Below are positions 57,778-64,000 of a DNA stretch of 64,000 nt, one piece after another (the stretch's first letter is position 1; each line of letters begins with the position of its first letter). The DNA is from SSC4 sp964642445 (GTDB lineage: Bacteria; Chloroflexota; Anaerolineae; SSC4; Amarolineaceae). Location of the stretch: positions 5,001 to 69,000 of the forward strand of contig CAZXQZ010000001.1 of assembly GCA_964642445.1 (NCBI GenBank). Reading direction: 5' to 3'. The translations under genes and the position numbers were made by a program. Below the pieces are notes generated by a model that was given only the letters and a program-made list of their open reading frames with translations, made no database searches and was not told the DNA's origin.

Positions 57778-58008
57778 TCACGACGATACAAGCCCACTGT
57801 TGGCACGTTGACTGTGTTCTGCCATTTGTTGATTGAGGAAATGCCACAGATCGCTCAGCGAGTTGAATCCCCACCGCTGCCCGCTCTGGATGTGTTCGAC
57901 CTCGCCCTGCCACTCGCCGCTCGAACCATCCGCTGCCGGCACGCCGTACCGCCACAGGCGCACCAGGAACGAGGCGTACTCCTGCGCTGTGATATCGGTC
58001 TCGTCCAC
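57778..58008 (-). CDS. Small EWxGxVEHIQSG-type protein, paralogue of the first eCIS gene
   Basis: The 76-residue protein has YASFLVRLWRYGVPA, SSGEWQGEVEHIQSGQRWGF and LSDLWHFLNQQM. The same blocks in the same spacing occur in the protein at 4960-5157 (RFWRE, EWRGVAEHVRSG, DELVQFIAWHL). Function is unknown. The GTG at 58008 has GGTGAG six bases upstream; a TTG at 58023 is an alternative. It lies 18 bp after the aldehyde dehydrogenase stop and may be co-transcribed with it. Confidence 0.55.
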   Translation of the reverse strand: MDETDITAQEYASFLVRLWRYGVPAADGSSGEWQGEVEHIQSGQRWGFNSLSDLWHFLNQQMAEHSQRANSGLVSS

Positions 58009-58026
58009 GGCACACTCACCCAATCG

Positions 58027-59775
58027 CTAACAGCGTGCGGACGTCCAAACCAGGCTGAGCAGCTTGCGCCAGGAACTGGTCCCATCGAAGGCGGCCATCT
58101 TGCGGCCAAAGTCCACCACCCGCCGCGAGCGCACGATGTATGGGTCGATCATCTTGTGGAACGGTGCGCTGTACACGGTCTTCTCCGCCCCCTCCAACAT
58201 CAGCGCGTTGTTGACCATGCCCAGGCCCGACTGGATGTCGTCGATGTCACTGCCCGGCGCCGCGCCCCAGGGCGACAGGCCAAAATAGTAGGCGTAGCCC
58301 AGCCAGTGATTGATCGAGATCGTGCCGTAGTGCAGGTTGTTGATGGCGCGCTCCAGCGCCGCCGCCACCCCCGGCTCTGCCAGCGACCGCGGGTGGATGA
58401 TGATCGTCGCACCCAGCGTGCCCCACAACCTGTGGTTGGCGAAGTCGACGGCTTCGTCAAGAAACCCGGCCGTATCGGACGCCGGCAGGGCGGTCTCGGC
58501 CACCACACTGCAGAAGGCCTCGGTGATGAAACAGAGGTCGCCGCGCGCGTTGGGGTTCACGTCGGGGATCAACGTCCAGGGCAGGTGACCGACGGGCGGA
58601 TCGCCGAAACGGCGTACGTTGGGGTGCGCATCCACGAAAGCCGCATAACGCGCCGCCGCGCCAGGGTAATAGGCCAGGTGCGTCGGTACGCCGGCCAGGA
58701 CCTCACCAATGGCTGTCAGCAGGGCTTCCCGCTGCGGCCATCCGCGCTGCTGCACGATCACCCGCTCGCTGATGCAGTTGCAGCCGGCGTTGAGCACCAG
58801 CCAGGTCGCCAGGTGCACCGCCTGCTCGCGGATGTCACGTGCCTGCCACGGCCCGGGCACGACGATGATCGGCGTGACGTTGCCCAGCTCGGCGGTGATG
58901 GGCTTGTCCAGCAGCGGGCGCCGTTGCGCCTTGCACCGCTGGCCCTCCGGTCCATCGCCAAACAGGATGGCGTCGAAAGTTTTGTCCGAACCGGTCAGGT
59001 GGATGGTGTCCACGGACGGGTGACCGCACAGATAAGCCCCTTCGGCCGGCCCGCCGGCGATGATGCGCAGGACACCGCGCACCACCAGGGGATGCAGCGC
59101 TTCCTCCAACAGGGGACCCAGGTAGGCGTTGACCGGGTTGAGCTTGAGGAGAACGACATGATCGGCGATGAACAACTGGTGCAGCGCGTCGTCCGGGGCC
59201 ATGAAGCCGGCGTTGCCGGCACCCAGCAGCAGCGTGACCTGGCCGGAATGGCGCTTGTCCTGGTAGGCCAGCGCCTGGCGCGCCAACGCGGTGGACTGCG
59301 TAATACCCGGCGCCATCCAGACCTCGCCGGTGACACCCATGAACAACAGGCGGTCGGCCAGGGTCTGTGGAAAGACGCGTGCCACGACGCGCCCGTCGCC
59401 GCGCGTGGTCAGGGGTCCCGGCAGCCGCGGGCGTCCCGTGTGCTGGATGTCGCGCAGCGCCCCATGCAGCAGCCGCATCCAGCGTTGGACGAGGGCGTAG
59501 TTGGCCCACTCCTCGCCGCTGCCAAAGGCATCGTTCGTGGTCCCCTTGGCCGCGAGGATCGTGGCTACCCAGCGCTCGCCGATTGCCGCCATGCGCTGGC
59601 GGATCTCGGCCAGCAGGGCGATGCGCTCGGCGATACCGGTGGCGACCCAGGCATCCTTGTGGGCCTGCAGCACGGCGAGGGCCTCGTCCAGCTGGGTCGT
59701 GCCCAACGGGGGTGCGTCGGCGCCGTTGCCGCGTGCGGTTGCCTGTTGAATCGGCTTTGTAGATGTCAAGGTCAT
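58027..59775 (-). CDS. Aldehyde-dehydrogenase-superfamily protein
   Basis: The 582-residue protein has VTLLLGAGNAGFMAPDDALH as nucleotide-binding entry, IHLTGSDKTFDAILFGDGPE (the GxxxxG region), ELGNVTPIIVVPGPW (with the Glu of the family) and LVLNAGCNCISERVIVQQ with the catalytic cysteine. NLHYGTISINHW lies near the end. It is longer and more diverged than common NAD(P) aldehyde dehydrogenases; the substrate is unknown. AAGGAGG precedes the ATG at 59775; longer starts upstream read through intergenic repeats. Confidence 0.85.
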   Translation of the reverse strand: MTLTSTKPIQQATARGNGADAPPLGTTQLDEALAVLQAHKDAWVATGIAERIALLAEIRQRMAAIGERWVATILAAKGTTNDAFGSGEEWANYALVQRWMRLLHGALRDIQHTGRPRLPGPLTTRGDGRVVARVFPQTLADRLLFMGVTGEVWMAPGITQSTALARQALAYQDKRHSGQVTLLLGAGNAGFMAPDDALHQLFIADHVVLLKLNPVNAYLGPLLEEALHPLVVRGVLRIIAGGPAEGAYLCGHPSVDTIHLTGSDKTFDAILFGDGPEGQRCKAQRRPLLDKPITAELGNVTPIIVVPGPWQARDIREQAVHLATWLVLNAGCNCISERVIVQQRGWPQREALLTAIGEVLAGVPTHLAYYPGAAARYAAFVDAHPNVRRFGDPPVGHLPWTLIPDVNPNARGDLCFITEAFCSVVAETALPASDTAGFLDEAVDFANHRLWGTLGATIIIHPRSLAEPGVAAALERAINNLHYGTISINHWLGYAYYFGLSPWGAAPGSDIDDIQSGLGMVNNALMLEGAEKTVYSAPFHKMIDPYIVRSRRVVDFGRKMAAFDGTSSWRKLLSLVWTSARC

Positions 59776-59841
59776 GGCGACCTCCTTCGTGACAAAGTCA
59801 CATATGGTATATATCGGCGTATCACATCGCAGCCCGCAATC

Positions 59842-60005
59842 GCGGCCTTGCGCTATTAGCCTGGCGTGCGCCACGGCAGCCGTCCGGTCGGCCACGCCCG
59901 CCTGGAGCTCAAGCTCCAGGCTCACAGCTGAAGGCGGCTAAAGCCGGCTCAAGATCCGAGGCCATCCGCCCAGCCCGCTTTAGCGGCCTTGCGCTATTAG
60001 CCTGG
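59842..60005. repeat. Intergenic direct and inverted repeats
   Basis: A 23-bp unit beginning gcggccttgcgctattagcc occurs exactly at 59842-59864 and 59983-60005. A hairpin, gcctggagct/agctccaggc (59900-59921), and a similar gctaaagccggct segment lie between them. The 360-bp region 59776-60135 holds no gene; it carries the promoter of the leftward aldehyde dehydrogenase gene. Confidence 0.75.
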
Positions 60006-60135
60006 TGCTTGAGCACCTGGCTCGCCGCGCATACCCCAAACAAAAAGACTGCTGTCCATTTCTGAACAACAGTCTAGCAGATCGTTGTCTACAAAGTCTC
60101 TACGCATGGTAACGCGGTCACCACGCCGGCTATCG

Positions 60136-60534
60136 CTAGATTTGGCCCTGTCTTTCCAGGTATGCTTCCAAAGTTGTCACAAAGACAGTGGCATCCGCGA
60201 TCGTCCGGTGTGCAGTCTCCGCATCAATCTCAACCATTTCACCATAGTCGTGTACCTGACGTTTGTCGAATGCCAGATGCAATGCCCTGGAGAGGTCGGC
60301 AGAAAACACCCCAGGCTTGACAAACTCGCGATCGAACAGGGCGATGGCCCCACTGTGCTTCGACGTGCCCAGCTGTCTTGTAGCCACTAGCCAAGCGTAG
60401 AACATAGCATAGTATGCGCGATTGAGGGCCCCACGATATGCTGCGGCATCGCGCAGAAGGGTGGCCTGACGTAGCGTGTCGTGCGCCTGATCCAGGCGAT
60501 AGCGTATCAGGTCGCGCAGCTGCTCTGGCTTCAA
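60136..60534 (-). CDS. HEPN-domain protein of an MNT-HEPN pair
   Basis: The 132-residue protein matches HEPN: RYRLDQAHDTLRQATLL, GALNRAYYAMFYAWLVATRQ, the SKHSGAIALFDREFVKPG segment and LAFDKRQVHDYGEMVEID. HEPN proteins bind nucleotides and in several toxin-antitoxin systems cut RNA; the RxxxHDY-type segment here is close to but not identical with the usual RNase motif. The start is a TTG that overlaps the stop of the MNT gene (TTGA at 60531-60534), so translation is coupled. Confidence 0.85.
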   Translation of the reverse strand: MKPEQLRDLIRYRLDQAHDTLRQATLLRDAAAYRGALNRAYYAMFYAWLVATRQLGTSKHSGAIALFDREFVKPGVFSADLSRALHLAFDKRQVHDYGEMVEIDAETAHRTIADATVFVTTLEAYLERQGQI

Positions 60535-60851
60535 ACTGGAATCCCTTCTTGCTCAATCTCACGTATGATAGGATTGGCGCCTAAAGCACCTTGTTCGAGT
60601 TGGCTCTGCGTGACGACAAGCGTAGAGATGACGCAGTCGGCGTCGAACCCCACCTCCCAGGCCATGACACTGATCTGGTCGCGGAGCGCTGGCGTCACGT
60701 GCTCCAGTTCGACATAAACATCGAGGTCAGATTCCGGGATCGCATCACCGCGCACACGCGACCCGTACACGCGCATGTCCAGTAATGGTGTGACCTGTTG
60801 AAGTCGTTTCTTGAGCTGCAAAGCAACCCGATGATCCTCTGCGGAAAGCAT
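60531..60851 (-). CDS. Minimal nucleotidyltransferase (MNT) partner of HEPN
   Basis: The 106-residue protein has the polymerase-beta-like core MRVYGSRVRGDAIPESDLDV, in which GS and DxD form the active site, followed by YVELEHV. In characterised MNT-HEPN systems the MNT protein adds nucleotides to the HEPN toxin and silences it. The order MNT then HEPN with overlap is typical. AGGTGAG precedes the ATG. Confidence 0.88.
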   Translation of the reverse strand: MLSAEDHRVALQLKKRLQQVTPLLDMRVYGSRVRGDAIPESDLDVYVELEHVTPALRDQISVMAWEVGFDADCVISTLVVTQSQLEQGALGANPIIREIEQEGIPV

Positions 60852-60982
60852 GTCTCACCTGCTATGATGCGAAGTGTCCTTCAGTCCAATTCCGAGCTCG
60901 TGGGCAGCTGGCCAGCTTCTTGCGGTATTCAGACCAAGCATACCGCAAACCCTGGGATGCTGCAACCACCGCCGTACCTCAG

Positions 60983-63900
60983 TCAGGCCAGCGAACCTCG
61001 CTCAACCAGCCGGCCCAACACACCCTGCGCGACGTCGCGATCGACCACGCGCCCGCTGGCCTGGGCCAGGCTCACCGCCTGCCGGGCATGCACCAGGGCG
61101 GCAGCCTCATCACCGGCCAGCCGCCAGGCCTCGGCCAGGCCGGCATGCAGCCACGACTGCTCGGCGCACGACTTGACCTGTTCCGCCAGCGCCAGCGCGG
61201 CGTGCAGGTGCTCGAGCGCCAACGCAGCCTGACCTGTCTGCACCGCCAGCCAGCCAATATGCCCCACACACAGGATCTCCTGCGTGCGGTCACTCACCTG
61301 GCGGGCGATGTCGAGGCTTTCTGTCAGACATTGGCGCGCCAGGTCCGCGTCCCCCAATCCCGCCGCCGCTACGCCCAGGTCCCCCAGCGCGATGCGGCGC
61401 TCGGCCCACAGACTGGCGGCCTCACAGATGGCCAACGCTTGCTGCGCCAGCACCCTGGCCTGCCGGTAGTCGCCGCGGTAACCTGCGAGCGTCGACAGGT
61501 TGCCGAGGGTGTGTACACGCAGCGCAGGCTGGTCCAGCGCACCGAACAGGCGCAGGGCCGAGGTCAAGGCGGTCTGCGCGTGGTCGAGCTCACCCCGTTC
61601 GCGCGTAGCCAAACCCGCCGCCCGCCAGCACATCGCTTCCAGGTAGGTGTCGCACACCCGCTGCGCCAGCTGCTGGCCCTCTTCAGCCGCTGCCCGTGCT
61701 TCCCGGTAACGGCAAAACCAGAGGTGCGCCGAAGCCTGCTGCCAGCGCAGGTGCGCCAGCATGCGCGGGTCGTTCAGCGCCAAAACCAGCCTTGCCTCCT
61801 CGTCCAGGTCACACACATAAGCCTCCATGTCACCCAGCAGGCGCAGCACCCAACCGCGCTCGCTCAAAGCCTGGATCCGCCAGCGCCGGTTGTCGGCAAT
61901 GGCCTGCGGCTCGCGCAGCCCATCCGCTTCTTTTGCCAGCAGCCCCAGGGCCTGGTCGAACAGAAGACGCGCCTCGACGTGGGCATACACCTGTTTGGCA
62001 ACCAGCCCGGCCTGCAGTGCGTAACGTGCGGCGCGTCCCGGCTGCCCGGCCGCGGTGAAGTGACGCGCCAGGGTGGCAGCATCCGCCGCATGGGTACGTT
62101 CCAGGACCTCGCCGGCCCGCCGGTGCAGCAAACGGCGGCGCTGCGCACTCAGGCCAGCACCCACGGCTTCGCGCACAATCTCGTGCCGAAAGCGCAGCCT
62201 GTCCGGTTCTTCGGCCAGCAGCTGGCGCGCGCACAGCTCATCAAGGACATCGGCTGTCTCCAGCTCACCACGCCCGGCGGTCAGCTGCACCGTATCGGCC
62301 GCAAACGGCTGGCCGAGGATAGCAGCCGCCTCCAGCACCTGGCGCGCAACGGGGCTGAGGCGTGCGACACGCACGCTCACCGCCTGGCGCACGCTGTCGG
62401 GTAACGGGAGTGACGACATCGTGTCGGCCGGCTCACCGCGTGCGTGCGCCTCGACCAGGGCCAGCAGCGTTTCGAGCACGAAGAAGGGGTTGCCCTCGGT
62501 CACGCGACGCAGCCGGGCGGCCAGGTTGGGGTCTGGCGGGATGGACGCGGCCAGGTGCTGTACCAGCTCGTCGATGGCCGCTTCGTCCAGGCCTTCCAGG
62601 AACAGCTCGTGCAGCACACCGTGCCCCGCCAGGCTGCTGTGCAGGTCGGTGAGCAGGCCGGCTTCTTCAGCCCGGCACGCGCCCACGACAAGCAGCGGAC
62701 AGCTGTGGATGCGACGGCCCAGGTAGACCAGCCAATCCAACGTGGCACTGTCGGCCCAATGGAGGTCGTCCAGGCACAGCACAGTCACTGTCATGCTGTG
62801 CGTGAGCTGCAGCAGCAGCGCCTCGAGTGCTTCGAAGAGACGGGTGCGCGCCCACCCCGGTTCGCTGGCCGGCGCCGGTGACAGATCAGGGTGCCGGGAA
62901 TGCAGTTCGGGAAATAGTTGGGCCAGACTGGCCAGCCAGGGTGGATAGGTATCGAACTCGAAACGTGGCATGATCAGGTGCGGCCGCAGCGCTTCGACGA
63001 GGGGCTGGTACGGGGTGGTGCGCGTTTCCGGATAACAGCAGCCGCGCAGCACCAGGGCCCGGCTGCGTACACGGCCGGCAAATGCCTCCATCAGTCGCGA
63101 CTTGCCCACCCCGGCCTCGCCCACGAGCAGCACGACGCTGCCGTACCCGGCGCGCGCCTGCCGGCCGGCCTCGTCCAGCGCCTTGAGCTCAAGCACACGC
63201 CCGACCAGGGGAACGTCCAGGGTGGGCAGCGCCTTCCACGGCGGTGGTGCGGGCGACGCCACGTCCAGGGCCATGCCGTGCAGAACCATGCGATAGGCGG
63301 CCTGGGTAGCCGGCATGGGATCGACCCCCAGTTCGCGTTCCAAAATCGTCACACAGTGCTCGTACTGCTGCAAGGCGGCATGCCGGCTGCCGGCCAGGGC
63401 GTACAGCTCGATCAGCCGCCGGTGCATCGCTTCCGCCAGCTCGTCGACCGCCAGGTAACGACGCACCGCGTCGATGGCCCCGTTGTAATCCCCGTCGGTG
63501 GCCAGGAGCTCGCTCAATACGGCCAGGGTTTGCAGGTAACGCTGGCCCCACCGCGCCTGCGCCTGGCACAACCAGGTGTCGAACTCGGCGCTATCGGGCA
63601 GGCCAAAGCCAGCCAGAAACGGGCCGCGGTAGAGGTCGGCCGCTGCACGCAGGCCGGCTGGGTCACCCTGCCGCTCCCACGCCGTCCAGCACTGGTCGAA
63701 CGCGGCGGTGTCCGACCAGGCAAGGTGTGCGTCCAGCCCGATCTGGTCTTCTTGGGTCAGCAGGAGGTGCGCATCGGGCAGGTTGTGGTGCAGGATTGTG
63801 ATCAGCCGGCTCAGGTTGTGACGCGCCGTCGTCTCGTCGGCATCCGGCCAAAACAGGAAACAGAGGTGATCGCGCGGGACCGGTCGCAGCTCCGCGGCCA

Positions 63901-64000
63901 GCCGATAGAGCAAACCGCGCGCCTGCCGGCGCGGAATCGCCAGCAGCTGGCCGCGCCATGCGGCGCGGGGTGGTCCTAGCAGGTAAATTTGCAGCGTGGG
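60983..64000 (-). CDS. SARP-AAA-TPR transcriptional regulator, N-terminus cut by the window edge
   Basis: The frame is open to the window edge; 1005 residues are visible. The first 29, PTLQIYLLGPPRAAWRGQLL and on, are typical of the winged-helix start of SARP proteins, so only the initiator region is missing. BTAD follows (TAWERQGDPAGLRAAADLYR, MHRRLIELYALAGSRHAALQ). An AAA core has Walker A LLVGEAGVGKSRLMEAF near 297 and Walker B VTVLCLDDLHWADSATLDWL near 409. About 370 residues of TPR-like helical repeats follow. Such large activators respond to a signal through the ATPase and TPR parts; the target is unknown. Confidence 0.9.
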   Translation of the reverse strand, partial: PTLQIYLLGPPRAAWRGQLLAIPRRQARGLLYRLAAELRPVPRDHLCFLFWPDADETTARHNLSRLITILHHNLPDAHLLLTQEDQIGLDAHLAWSDTAAFDQCWTAWERQGDPAGLRAAADLYRGPFLAGFGLPDSAEFDTWLCQAQARWGQRYLQTLAVLSELLATDGDYNGAIDAVRRYLAVDELAEAMHRRLIELYALAGSRHAALQQYEHCVTILERELGVDPMPATQAAYRMVLHGMALDVASPAPPPWKALPTLDVPLVGRVLELKALDEAGRQARAGYGSVVLLVGEAGVGKSRLMEAFAGRVRSRALVLRGCCYPETRTTPYQPLVEALRPHLIMPRFEFDTYPPWLASLAQLFPELHSRHPDLSPAPASEPGWARTRLFEALEALLLQLTHSMTVTVLCLDDLHWADSATLDWLVYLGRRIHSCPLLVVGACRAEEAGLLTDLHSSLAGHGVLHELFLEGLDEAAIDELVQHLAASIPPDPNLAARLRRVTEGNPFFVLETLLALVEAHARGEPADTMSSLPLPDSVRQAVSVRVARLSPVARQVLEAAAILGQPFAADTVQLTAGRGELETADVLDELCARQLLAEEPDRLRFRHEIVREAVGAGLSAQRRRLLHRRAGEVLERTHAADAATLARHFTAAGQPGRAARYALQAGLVAKQVYAHVEARLLFDQALGLLAKEADGLREPQAIADNRRWRIQALSERGWVLRLLGDMEAYVCDLDEEARLVLALNDPRMLAHLRWQQASAHLWFCRYREARAAAEEGQQLAQRVCDTYLEAMCWRAAGLATRERGELDHAQTALTSALRLFGALDQPALRVHTLGNLSTLAGYRGDYRQARVLAQQALAICEAASLWAERRIALGDLGVAAAGLGDADLARQCLTESLDIARQVSDRTQEILCVGHIGWLAVQTGQAALALEHLHAALALAEQVKSCAEQSWLHAGLAEAWRLAGDEAAALVHARQAVSLAQASGRVVDRDVAQGVLGRLVERGSLA

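Overview
The window is about 64 kb of GC-rich bacterial DNA. Two runs of exactly 100 N (36837-36936 and 54149-54248) mark it as a scaffolded draft assembly, perhaps from a metagenome. The mix of genes (SARP/BTAD activators, NB-ARC and death-like signalling proteins, DUF11 and beta-helix surface proteins, a long contractile-injection operon) fits a filamentous Chloroflexota (Anaerolineae/Caldilineae type). That is an inference from gene style; no rRNA or marker gene is present.

Layout. (1) 1-3044, minus strand: the end of an L-rhamnose catabolic operon (rhamnulokinase, rhamnulose-1-phosphate aldolase, and the start of a bifunctional aldolase/dehydrogenase). (2) 3074-4809: a single-domain cyclic-nucleotide-binding protein and, divergently, a SARP-type activator closed by a clear terminator. 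(3) 4960-30220, plus strand: a roughly 25-kb operon for an extracellular contractile injection system (eCIS, PVC/Afp/MAC type). It holds a DUF4255 cap protein, two sheath and two tube proteins, a DUF5908-like protein, LysM hub, gpD hub, gpV/gp5 spike, PAAR-like tip, gp25, gpJ, gpI, fibre-like proteins, a probable tape measure and a double AAA ATPase. Many structural proteins carry extra modules: beta-strand inserts or a carboxypeptidase-regulatory domain in the sheaths, a jelly-roll-like insert beside the tip protein, an NHL propeller on gpI, a collagen triple helix, and a PKD plus solute-binding plus helix-hairpin-helix mosaic. (4) 30322-36786: a 1431-residue polymorphic-toxin-like protein with an eCIS cargo-type N-terminus and a C-terminal PD-DxK nuclease-like motif, then a candidate immunity gene, a pentapeptide-repeat gene and a Crp/Fnr regulator.

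(5) 37097-38703: a 12-helix-type membrane protein and a cupin. (6) 38832-46031, minus: an envelope cluster of a lipoprotein, a secreted HExxH metalloprotease that shares a domain with it, and a 1465-residue beta-helix/DUF11 surface protein. (7) 46048-49667, minus: a DUF6916-like protein, a GNAT acetyltransferase, a methyltransferase and three tandem phage-tail-collar (Mdp-type) proteins, with a palindromic MITE-like element among them. (8) 50097-52732: an NB-ARC ATPase with a partner TPR protein. (9) 53461-60851: a DinB protein, a death-like/effector-associated domain fused to a membrane span and PASTA repeats (interrupted by a gap), a radical SAM enzyme overlapping an endonuclease/exonuclease/phosphatase gene, a lipoprotein, a small protein paralogous to the first gene of the eCIS operon, an aldehyde dehydrogenase and an MNT-HEPN pair. 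(10) 60983-64000: a large SARP-AAA-TPR regulator running off the end.

The main story is the modular eCIS and its attached toxin/immunity locus, flanked by several regulators of the SARP/STAND/Crp kind. Long perfect palindromes are scattered between genes, two of them inside the eCIS operon, where they may set the relative output of its parts.
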